DNA of 64,000 bases from CAZNVB01 sp964651495 (GTDB taxonomy: Bacteria > Acidobacteriota > Aminicenantia > Aminicenantales > UBA8522). Under the pieces are notes generated by a model that was not told the DNA's origin, ran no database searches, and worked only from the letters and a program-made list of their open reading frames with translations. This document shows, one piece after another, positions 9,329-16,880 of this stretch (position 1 is its first letter; every line of letters begins with the position of its first letter). Where the stretch lies: assembly GCA_964651495.1 (NCBI GenBank), contig CAZYWP010000003.1:12794-76793 (forward strand), written 5' to 3'. The translations under genes and the position numbers were made by a program.

Positions 9329-11998
9329 ATGCGATCACAGGGGAGGAATCGCAGCAGGCCAGAGAAGCGCGCCCCGGACTCAGAACTCTCGTCCCTGCAC
9401 GATATCTTGTCCTCCCAAGCCCGAGCGAGGCCTGAAGCGCCGGCGATTGCTGCTCCGGGAAGAAATCCTTTGTCCTACGGGCAGCTTTTCCGCCAGGTTG
9501 AATATGTCCATGAGACATTGAGGGCGGCCGGCCTGGAGAAGGCCGACCGGGTAGCCCTGGCCCTTCCCAACGGCCCAGAAATGGCTGTCGCCCTGCTCGG
9601 GGTCATGGCTTCCGCGGTCTGTGCTCCCCTAAACCCCGACTATTCGGCCAGGGAGTTTAATTTCTATCTCTCGGATATCGGGGCCAATGCTCTCCTGATC
9701 CGGGAGGATTTCGATTGCGCTGCAGTTCCCGCTGCCCGTTCGCTCGGAATTCCCGTCTTTTATTTATCCCCGTGGCGAACCGAAGTCACCGGGCTATTCA
9801 CCCTGGCCGCCGAGCTGTCCCAAAATCAGGCGCGAAGCGGATACAGCGGGCCGCAAGACCTCGCTCTGCTCCTCCATACGTCTGGAACCACTTCACGGCC
9901 CAAACTGGTCCCTCTCAGCCAGGCCAACATCTGCTTTTCAGCCCGGAATATTTCCTCATCCCTCGAGCTTAAGGCCTCTGACCGGTACCTCAACATCATG
10001 CCGCTTTTTCATGTCCATGGAATGATCGGCGGGCTGTTCTCCTCTCTTGCGGCCGGCGCCAGCGTTTTATGTCCATCCGGATTTCAAGCCTCCAGTTTTT
10101 TTGCTTGGTGGGATGAATTCCGGCCCACCTGGTACACCGCTGTGCCGACGATGCATCAATCGATACTGTCCAGGTCCCCGGGCCGGGAGACAGTCATCCG
10201 GCGGCATCCGCTCCGTTTCCTTCGCTCCTGTTCGGCGCCTCTTCCGTTGACTCTCCTCCAGGACCTGGAAAAAATCTTTCAGGCGCCTGTTGTCGAGGCT
10301 TATGGAATGACCGAAGCCTCCCATCAGATGGCCTGTAATCCATTGCCGCCAAAGCTCAGAAAGCCCGGCTCTGTCGGTCTTCCGACTGGGATCGAGATCG
10401 CTATTCTCAATGATGCCGGAGAGAATCTTCCCCGGGATATGGCTGGCGAAATCGCTATCCGGGGTGAAAGCGTTATGGCCGGCTACGAGGACAATCCCGA
10501 GGCCAACGCCAGAGGCTTTGTGCGCGGCTGGTTTCGGACCGGAGACCAGGGCTACTTTGACGAACAAGGATATCTCTTCATTACCGGACGGCTGAAAGAG
10601 ATCATCAACCGGGGGGGAGAAAAAATCGCTCCCCGTGAGATCGATGAAGTCCTGCTTTCCCATCCGGCCGTCGCCCAGGCGGTGGCCTTTGCCATCCCTG
10701 ACGAGCGGCTCGGCGAGGAAGTGGCGGCGGCCGTTGTTTTGCGTCCCCGCGCAGTCGTCAGTGAAGCGGAAATTCGCGCCTTCGCCTCGCAAAAGCTGGC
10801 CTATTTTAAAATCCCGAGCCGGGTGGTGTTCCTGGACGAGATCCCCAAGGGCCCGACCGGAAAATTGCAGAGAATCGGGTTGGCCAAGGCGCTCGGCCTG
10901 GAAGATGAAGAGAGGCGGGAAGCTCAGCGGCCTCTCAGGGCCGGCGAACCCCGGTCTGAAATGGAGAAGGAGATCCTGGCCATCTTCAGGGAAGTCCTGG
11001 GCCGGAGCGAGTTCGGTCCCGCCGATCATTTCTTTTCGGCCGGAGGGGATTCTCTGGATGCGGCCCGGGTCCTGGCCCGCGTGGAGATGAAATATGGCGT
11101 CCTAATACCCCTGGGCGCCTTTACGGTAGAGCCAACCGCGGGTGGCCTGGCAGCCATGATCAAAGCGAAAAAACCGAAGGGCATTTGTCCGATCGTCGCG
11201 GTTAGGACGGGAAGGCAGCTGCCTCCGCTTTTTCTAGTTCACCCGCACGACGGCCAAGTTATGCTCTACTTCAAGCTGGCAAAATATCTTGACGGTGACC
11301 TGCCGGTTTATGCTTTTCAGGCCCCAAATAGGGAATTCCTTAAGCCGGGACCCGGACGGATTGAAGAGATCGCTCAATACTATGTCCGGGAGATGACGGC
11401 CCGGCATCCTCAAGGACCGCATTTGATCGGCGGCTATTGTTTCGGCGCCTGGATTGCCTTTGAAATCGCCAGGCAGATGGAGAAGCAGAACCGGCGGGTC
11501 AAATTTCTTGCCCTCCTGGACGCTTATGCACCTGGATATCCTCAGCCTCGGGAAGACATGAACTTGGTCCAGTGTCGATTCTATCTCCTCCTGGATCGCC
11601 TGCGCCGCTTCTGGCCCTTTCTCCGCTATACCTCTGAGCTTAGACCGGACAGAAAATTTTCCTATCTAACGGAGCTGATCAAGCTGAGCTTCCGGGATGT
11701 TCTCTTCGGCTTTGGTCGATCTTGGACTCCACCGCGGCGCTCCCTCTTTCTTCCCGGAAGAGAGGAAGACCGGACTTGGGAATATCAACCGGAAGCTTAT
11801 TCGGGCCCGGTCGTTGTGTTCCGTCCCTCCCGCGAACCGCTGGGATTTCAGAAGGCGCCGATGCTGGGCTGGGAGAGATACATCAAGGGCGGAATAAATG
11901 CCGTGCAGGTTCCCGGCTATCACCGGTCGCTTATCTTTGAGCCGAGTGTGCGCAGCCTTGGCGGGAAGCTCATGGACAGCCTCAGGCAGGCAATTTAG
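9329..11998 (+). CDS. Three-domain adenylation-carrier-thioesterase (A-T-TE, NRPS-like) protein
   Basis: This 889-residue protein combines an AMP-forming acyl/aminoacyl ligase (about 25-530), a phosphopantetheine carrier (about 550-625) and a thioesterase (about 645-885). Ligase motifs are HTSGTTSRPKL (about 184), EAYGMTEA (about 323), GWFRTGDQGY, GRLKEIINRGGEKI and the Lys in PTGKLQRIG. The carrier Ser is Ser575 in AGGDSLDAA. The thioesterase nucleophile position is Cys704 (GGYCFGAW), where most family members have Ser. There is no condensation domain, so it probably activates one carboxylic or amino acid, loads it on its own carrier and releases, cyclises or transfers it. The ligase half looks closer to acyl-CoA synthetases than to classical NRPS A domains. 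The start has no ribosome-binding site but sits right at a strong promoter. Confidence 0.93.
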   Translation: MRSQGRNRSRPEKRAPDSELSSLHDILSSQARARPEAPAIAAPGRNPLSYGQLFRQVEYVHETLRAAGLEKADRVALALPNGPEMAVALLGVMASAVCAPLNPDYSAREFNFYLSDIGANALLIREDFDCAAVPAARSLGIPVFYLSPWRTEVTGLFTLAAELSQNQARSGYSGPQDLALLLHTSGTTSRPKLVPLSQANICFSARNISSSLELKASDRYLNIMPLFHVHGMIGGLFSSLAAGASVLCPSGFQASSFFAWWDEFRPTWYTAVPTMHQSILSRSPGRETVIRRHPLRFLRSCSAPLPLTLLQDLEKIFQAPVVEAYGMTEASHQMACNPLPPKLRKPGSVGLPTGIEIAILNDAGENLPRDMAGEIAIRGESVMAGYEDNPEANARGFVRGWFRTGDQGYFDEQGYLFITGRLKEIINRGGEKIAPREIDEVLLSHPAVAQAVAFAIPDERLGEEVAAAVVLRPRAVVSEAEIRAFASQKLAYFKIPSRVVFLDEIPKGPTGKLQRIGLAKALGLEDEERREAQRPLRAGEPRSEMEKEILAIFREVLGRSEFGPADHFFSAGGDSLDAARVLARVEMKYGVLIPLGAFTVEPTAGGLAAMIKAKKPKGICPIVAVRTGRQLPPLFLVHPHDGQVMLYFKLAKYLDGDLPVYAFQAPNREFLKPGPGRIEEIAQYYVREMTARHPQGPHLIGGYCFGAWIAFEIARQMEKQNRRVKFLALLDAYAPGYPQPREDMNLVQCRFYLLLDRLRRFWPFLRYTSELRPDRKFSYLTELIKLSFRDVLFGFGRSWTPPRRSLFLPGREEDRTWEYQPEAYSGPVVVFRPSREPLGFQKAPMLGWERYIKGGINAVQVPGYHRSLIFEPSVRSLGGKLMDSLRQAI

Positions 11999-12066
11999 GC
12001 AAGCCTGCGGCCATTCCCTGGCCCCTTTCTTCGCCGCGCTCGAGCCTGGAACAATCCGGGCTTAAA

Positions 12067-14078
12067 TCACCAGGCAATGCCGTAATCTTCACCGTAATTC
12101 GAGGAACCTCCCCAGAGCGTGCCGTGTTTCCAGTCGAAAAAGATAGCATTGATCGGGCCTGAGGTGTATTTCATGAAGCTCAGCTTGTAGCCCATCGCTG
12201 CGAGCTTATCTCGGACCTCCTGGGGGACTTTTTCGTTCACCTCGAGTTTTCCAGGGCAGGTTTCGTGGTCTTCGAAGGAGCTCCGCATCTGATAGCTGTT
12301 GATGTTGGGAGCCTCACAGGCCTGCTGGACGTTCATCCCGAACTCGACGATGTTCAGGAAGAACTGAAGAAGGTTCTGGTCCTGGGTATCACCGCCCTGG
12401 ACGGCGAAGGAAAGGAAGGGCTTCCCTTCCTTGAGGGCCAGGCCCGGAGTCAGGGTCACCCGCGGCCTCTTTCCCGGCTCGAGGACGTTGAACGGATTCT
12501 CGGCTTCGTCCAGGACAAAGCTCTGCAGGCGCTGGCTCAGTCCGATTCCCGTGTTTCCGGCGAGGCAGGCCGGAATCCAGCCGCCGCTCGGGGTCACGGA
12601 GACCACCCAGCCGCGGGCGTCAGCGGCTTGGATAGAGGTCGTCCCCGAGGTCAAACCCTCTGCTTCATCCGAGCAGAGAACGGCTGTCTTTTCCCATTGC
12701 TCTAATAGGCTAATATATGGATTTTGCCTGCCTTCGAAGGAATAAGGGTCGCCAGGCCTCGAATCCGGATCATTGGCCGACCAGTTGATTTTCTTGAGCC
12801 GTTCCCTGGCGTATTCTTTGGACAGGAGCACCCGGAGCGGCTCGACGGGCGGGAAATACGGATCGCCGTAGTAGAAGTCCCGGTCGGCAAAGGCCAGGTT
12901 CATGACTTGGTACAAGGCATGGATGTATTCGGCGCTGTTATACCCCATGGCCTTGAGGTCGAGGTTCTCCAGCATGTTCAAGGCCTGGAGCATGACCGGT
13001 CCTTGGGTCCAGCAGGTGAGTTTGTAGACCGAGATATCCCTGTAAAGTGTCATGACCGGCTCTTCAANNNNNNNNNNNNNNNNNNNNNNNNNNNNNNNNN
13101 NNNNNNNNNNNNNNNNNNNNNNNNNNNNNNNNNNNNNNNNNNNNNNNNNNNNNNNNNNNNNNNNNNNCAGGTGAGTTTGTAGACCGAGATATCCCTGTAA
13201 AGTGTCATGACCGGCTCTTCAAGTTGAACTTTCCAGCGGGCGAGGTCCTCCAGTGTAATGAGCCCGCCCTGCTCCTGCGTGCCCCGGACGAGCTCGGCGG
13301 CGATATCTCCCCGATAAAAGCGGTCAGAGGCGGCCTGGATGGCCTGCCGCCGGCTCTTTCCCGCCGCCAAGGCCTTGGTTTCAGCCTCTACGAGTTTCTT
13401 GAGTGTGCGGGCGAGGTCGGGTTGGCGGAAAATCTCGCCAGGTTCAGGAGCTTCCCATTCCCCGCCAAGATGCGGCAGGAGCGCTTTTTTCGAATAGGGC
13501 CACTCTTTGATCTTGTCCTTCTCCTTCTCGATCTTTTGGGCGAGCTGGGCCTCCATGGGATATCCCTCGGCCATTTGAATAGCGGGGGACAGCACCTCTT
13601 TAAGGCTCAGGGTGCCGAACTCGGCCAGCATGACCATCAGGCCTCCCGGGGTTCCCGGCGTCACGGCGGATAAAGGGCCATCGGCCGGAGGATACCTCAA
13701 TTCCTGTTGACGGAAGAAATCGGCCGTGGCACCGCTGGGCGCGGCGCCCAGGGCGTTGACCCCGATCACTTTTTTGGCGACAGGATCATAGATGAGCGCC
13801 TGCGTCTCCCCTCCCCAGCCCAGGGTATCGTGCATGGTGCAGACGGCGGCGAGCATGGCGCAGGCAGCGTCGACGGCATTCCCGCCTTTCAGGAAGGTTA
13901 TCGCGCCGGCCGTGGCGCCGAGCGGCTTTCCGGTGATGGCCACCCAGTGTTTTCCGTGGAGGATGGGCTTCGTGGTGCGATCCTCTGAGGTCAGGGCGGC
14001 CGATAGAACGAAAAGAATGACCAGCATGAAAGGGAAGAATTTTCCCGACAAAGCAAAAACCTCTTTTCCGGTCAGCAT
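12067..14078 (-). CDS. ggt: Gamma-glutamyltransferase (split only by an artefactual gap)
   Basis: This is an Ntn-hydrolase that cleaves or transfers gamma-glutamyl groups (glutathione and gamma-glutamyl peptides), usually in the periplasm. A signal peptide is visible (KFFPFMLVILFVLSAALTS), followed by the family's N-terminal block (GKPLGATAGAITFLKGGNAV, DAACAMLAA, GWGGETQALIYD). The autoprocessing Thr is in SGTTSIQAAD, followed by VVSVTPSGGWIP. The 100-N gap at 13068-13167 is flanked by two identical 55-base copies. Deleting the N run and one copy leaves 1857 bases, a continuous 618-residue frame, so the gene is almost certainly intact. GAGGAGGAG precedes the ATG. It lies downstream of the DUF362 and DUF6599-like genes, probably in one operon. 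Confidence 0.92.
13013..13222. repeat. Duplicated 55-base contig ends around a 100-N gap (assembly artefact)
   Basis: The 55 bases at 13013-13067 are repeated exactly at 13168-13222, on either side of 100 N (13068-13167). Both copies encode the same gamma-glutamyltransferase residues (around MTLYRDISVYKLT). Removing one copy and the N run restores the frame. This is what unmerged contigs from a k=55 assembly graph look like, so it is not a biological repeat. Confidence 0.95.
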
Positions 14079-14144
14079 CTCTCCTCCTCTCTAACATAAT
14101 TTTGAGTCTCGTCCCCGGCGAACAGCCATGACCGTTCGAACCGG

Positions 14145-15080
14145 TCAGGAACTGTCCGGCAGGCGATCGGCAAGCCGGCCCATCGCCTCCTTGACCTGCT
14201 CCGGGGTATCTGCGCCCGTGACCAAGACGAGGAACCGCCCTCTGAGTACACCGGACACTCTCCTCCCCTTTTCATCCTCCGCCTCGAAGCGCCGGCTCTG
14301 GGGAGCGAATTTCCTGAATTTCTGGCTCTGGGAAAAAAACTTCAGGCCCGCGGCGAACCGCGCGGCGCCTGATGGCTCATCCAGGAATTCCAGAAGGATG
14401 AGGGAGTAGCCCGGGTCATAATCGCCCTTGATTCCTCTCTCGAAACCGAGCACGCTGCCGGCGAGAAGCCGGTCGGAATTGGCAAGTCCGAGCGGCCCCT
14501 TGAAGAACTTCAGGCTTTGCGGCTTGAGTCCTTCTTCCGGCAGCCGGCCGGCCAGGGCGGGCCTGGCCGCGCCACCTTTAATTCTCGTCCCCACCGCTCG
14601 GGCAAGGAAGAGAAGCCCTTCCTCAGTTGCCGTTTCCTGTTCGAGGCCGGTGATCGTGACGACAAGAATGCCCTTTCGCAAATTCAAATAATAGTCAGCC
14701 AGGCGGCACTCATCGCCCAGGTCGATTTCTTTTCCTCCCGGGCTCGTCTTGAAGGTATAGATCCCGAAAGCGCTCTCGGCCGAGGTCATCTCGAAGATTT
14801 CGAGGGACATTCCGTGCCCCGCGGGGTTTCGGTAATCCTGGACGAGCACCTGGACGAAGCCGTATTCGAAGTAGATATCAGCCCCTCCATCGATGTAGAC
14901 GAAGAGATCTTCTCCTTTGAAGACCTGGGGTTCGCCATCGGGTTGCCATGTGCCCAGCTCCGCTTGGCCGGGGAGCAAAAGCGTCAGGTCGGCCTGCCGC
15001 GCTGGGACGCCCGCCTCAACCGGGCAAAGTGAACCCGCCAGAGCTGAAAGCAGGATGAAGGGTTGGAAACGCCTCTTCAA
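14145..15080 (-). CDS. Exported DUF6599-like protein of unknown function
   Basis: This roughly 311-residue exported protein has an N-terminal signal-like segment (LKRRFQPFILLSALAGSLC) ending near PVEA. I placed the start at a TTG (15078-15080), two bases after the stop of the DUF362 gene. The open frame continues to 15200 but that part overlaps the DUF362 coding sequence and has no signal peptide. Recognisable stretches are GEDLFVYIDGGADIYFEYGF and MSLEIFEMTSAESAFGIYTF, which match from memory the DUF6599 family of Acidobacteria-like genomes. No catalytic motif can be named. The tight spacing suggests translational coupling to the DUF362 gene. Confidence 0.7.
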   Translation of the reverse strand: MKRRFQPFILLSALAGSLCPVEAGVPARQADLTLLLPGQAELGTWQPDGEPQVFKGEDLFVYIDGGADIYFEYGFVQVLVQDYRNPAGHGMSLEIFEMTSAESAFGIYTFKTSPGGKEIDLGDECRLADYYLNLRKGILVVTITGLEQETATEEGLLFLARAVGTRIKGGAARPALAGRLPEEGLKPQSLKFFKGPLGLANSDRLLAGSVLGFERGIKGDYDPGYSLILLEFLDEPSGAARFAAGLKFFSQSQKFRKFAPQSRRFEAEDEKGRRVSGVLRGRFLVLVTGADTPEQVKEAMGRLADRLPDSS

Positions 15081-15082
15081 GT

Positions 15083-16027
15083 TCAGACCGTAGTCTCTTT
15101 TATGTTTACGCCCGTCAGCCGCATCTCTCCCAGGCCGTGCTCGTGCCCGAGCATGATCATGAATATGTCTTCGGCCTTCAGGCCCCACAGCGAAGCGCAA
15201 TAGGCGTCGACGGCGACCCGGTCCACGCCGGCCACGACCTTTTTCGGTTTGAGGAGTTCGCCGGGGCCGAAGGGGCCGTTGGTGACGATGAATTCCGTGG
15301 CGTCAACGATGCAGAGCGCCGGCCGGACGACCGTGTTGAGGTCGGCGATGCACTGGTCGAGGTATTCGATGGCCCCGGGGTCTGTCTTCCAATTCTCCTT
15401 ATGGAAACCGCGGTTGGAGGCCGGCGAGTTCAACCCCATCAGGTTCTTCATCGTCCCGGTGAATTTGTTCCCGGCGTGGTCTTTGGTCACGGGCATATTA
15501 ATGATGACATCATGGTCGAAGAAGGCGCTGAGCAGGCGCGCTTCCGCCAGCGCTTTACCCTTGGGAACAGGGACGGGCCGGAAATTCACTTCCTCCCGGC
15601 CGATCAATTTCAGGCTCGCCCCCTCCTCGGCGGCGACTTGGGCCAGACCCGTCGACTCCCAGTTCTTCATGACCTGCCAGCTCAAGAGGTTGATTTCCGC
15701 CGCGCCGGCCTTCCTGCAGAGACGGATCGCGGTCCTTACCACCTCGGGATTGGTGAACGTCCCAGGATGGCTGCTCTGGACATTGGGAAGAAGCGCGACC
15801 CGGGAATTTTTGGCGACGAACCTTTCTATCCCGCCCACGAGCTCGACGGCCCCGGCAGCGCATTTTCCGTAATCATCCCCTGATACCGCGGCGATATCGA
15901 ATGTCTCTTTTTCCGACGTTGGGAAGGTTCTTAAGAAATCGGGGAGCACGGCTCCCGCCAGGCTCACGGAGACTCCCATGCGGAAGCTTTGAAGGAGGAA
16001 TTCGCGGCGTTCAATCGCTTTTTTCAC
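15083..16027 (-). CDS. DUF362 domain protein with Tat-like signal
   Basis: This 314-residue DUF362-family protein has an N-terminal RREFLLQS segment and a hydrophobic stretch (MGVSVSLAGAVLPDF), which resembles a twin-arginine export signal. The DUF362 core is seen in VALLPNVQSSHPGTFTNPEV, VIINMPVTKDHAGNKFTGTM, KNLMGLNS and VDRVAVDAYCASLWGL. Some DUF362 proteins carry a ferredoxin domain; this one has no such Cys clusters. The preferred start is the GTG at 16025-16027, which lies six bases after AGGAGA; an in-frame GTG two codons earlier overlaps that site's spacing. It is the first gene of a probable operon with the DUF6599-like protein and gamma-glutamyltransferase. Confidence 0.85.
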   Translation of the reverse strand: MKKAIERREFLLQSFRMGVSVSLAGAVLPDFLRTFPTSEKETFDIAAVSGDDYGKCAAGAVELVGGIERFVAKNSRVALLPNVQSSHPGTFTNPEVVRTAIRLCRKAGAAEINLLSWQVMKNWESTGLAQVAAEEGASLKLIGREEVNFRPVPVPKGKALAEARLLSAFFDHDVIINMPVTKDHAGNKFTGTMKNLMGLNSPASNRGFHKENWKTDPGAIEYLDQCIADLNTVVRPALCIVDATEFIVTNGPFGPGELLKPKKVVAGVDRVAVDAYCASLWGLKAEDIFMIMLGHEHGLGEMRLTGVNIKETTV

Positions 16028-16133
16028 ACCCACTCTCCTTTTCGCCCGGCTTACCGGCCCGGGAGAAGGACTTCAGGCTGCCTTATCGGGGCGGAAATCC
16101 TCATCGCCGTCGCAGTCCCGCTGCCCAGAGTGT

Positions 16134-16520
16134 CTAAGCCCGTTTCTTATTTCTATAGGCGTGCTCGAGCAGCGTCATCTTGTCTTCCGGGGCGATCTGG
16201 GTGAACTCGACGCCCATCTCGAAGAACGCTTCCTCGTAGACGCTGCGGGACCAGCGGACGACGCCGATGACCTGGAGGAGCTTGCGCTGCTTAGAGAGGA
16301 CAATCTCCATCCGGACCAGGCTGCCGAAGGGCAGGCCCACGTTGGCCATGATCCGGACTCCGCCCGGTGAGATATCCTTGGTCAGGGCGTTGATCGTTTT
16401 CGCAGCGGCGGGTAGGTCGACATCGGAAAGAAGCTCGATGGAAACCTTGTCCTCTCCCTGGATCCGGCTTTCTCTTCGCCTGTCTTTTGTCGCCGCCGGC
16501 ACTTCCTTTTTCTTGCGCAT
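16134..16520 (-). CDS. PilZ-domain protein
   Basis: This 128-residue cytoplasmic protein consists of a single PilZ domain. It has the c-di-GMP-binding RxxxR motif (DRRRESR, about residues 13-19) and the DxSxxG motif (TKDISPGGVRI, about residues 47-57), followed by a beta-barrel (GSLVRMEIVL, LQVIGVVRWS, FFEMGVEFTQI). No output domain is attached, so it may act by binding a partner. A second stand-alone PilZ gene is at 48416-48808; no GGDEF or EAL gene is in the window. It is transcribed divergently from the sigma-factor gene. Confidence 0.88.
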   Translation of the reverse strand: MRKKKEVPAATKDRRRESRIQGEDKVSIELLSDVDLPAAAKTINALTKDISPGGVRIMANVGLPFGSLVRMEIVLSKQRKLLQVIGVVRWSRSVYEEAFFEMGVEFTQIAPEDKMTLLEHAYRNKKRA

Positions 16521-16681
16521 TTAGGCCTTCATCTCTTTTAGTCGTTCAACTCGAGCCTTTTCGGGAAAGCCGCCGGATTTCTTGTTCGGCCATGGCCGTT
16601 GTTTAGAAATATATCAGCATGAGCGGCGAATATCAATAGCCTAGTCAAGGCGCCTAATTTGACCTGAATTTACTAATCCTA

Positions 16682-16710
16682 TTGATTTTATAAAATTAGT
16701 ATGGTATTAT
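16682..16710 (+). promoter_or_regulatory. Predicted promoter of the sigma-factor gene
   Basis: TTGATT at 16682-16687 and TATTAT at 16705-16710 are spaced by 17 bases. Transcription from about 16717 would give a leader of about 165 bases before the sigma-factor ATG. An additional TTGACC at 16659-16664 has no well-spaced -10 partner. Confidence 0.55.
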
Positions 16711-16729
16711 CCATTCGGGTTCCTGTTTG

Positions 16730-16794
16730 GCTGGCTGGGCAGGAAGCTGCCATCCCAAAACCCCTCCTTTTGCTAATTCCCCGACACAGCCAGC
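16730..16794 (+). ncRNA. Predicted structured 5' leader upstream of the sigma-factor gene
   Basis: GCTGGCTG at 16730-16737 pairs perfectly with CAGCCAGC at 16787-16794. Immediately inside it lies a second perfect stem, GGCAG (16738-16742) with CTGCC (16747-16751), closed by a GAAG loop. The two stems would stack coaxially, leaving about 35 unpaired C-rich bases. I do not recognise a known riboswitch or 6S RNA class. Confidence 0.4.
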
Positions 16795-16817
16795 ACTTCT
16801 GCTAGGGAAGGAGAAGG

Positions 16818-16856
16818 ATGCAACGATTCAAGCTTATTCTTAGTTATTCTATGTAA
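16818..16856 (+). CDS. Putative 12-residue leader peptide upstream of the sigma-factor gene
   Basis: An ATG at 16818 opens a 12-codon frame, MQRFKLILSYSM, ended by TAA at 16854-16856. AAGGAG lies four bases upstream (16808-16813). The frame ends 24 bases before the sigma-factor ATG, which has its own AAGGAG. Its position between the structured leader and a housekeeping gene suggests a translated leader, but so short a frame may be chance. Confidence 0.35.
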   Translation: MQRFKLILSYSM

Positions 16857-16880
16857 TTAGTAGGATACAAGGAGACGCCG

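Larger units (their letters stand above)
16521..16880. other. 360-base intergenic region between the PilZ and sigma-factor genes
   Basis: This AT-richer stretch separates two divergent genes. It holds a predicted promoter (16682-16710), a foldable leader (16730-16794) and a 12-codon ORF with its own ribosome site (16818-16856), all on the plus strand and described separately. I see no tRNA, no known riboswitch signature and no clear promoter for the PilZ gene. Confidence 0.8.

Noticed and set aside
13013..13222. Direct 55-base repeats as possible mobile-element target duplications
   Set aside because: They flank runs of exactly 100 N, have the same 55-base length at two unrelated sites and restore a gene when one copy is removed, so they are assembly artefacts.
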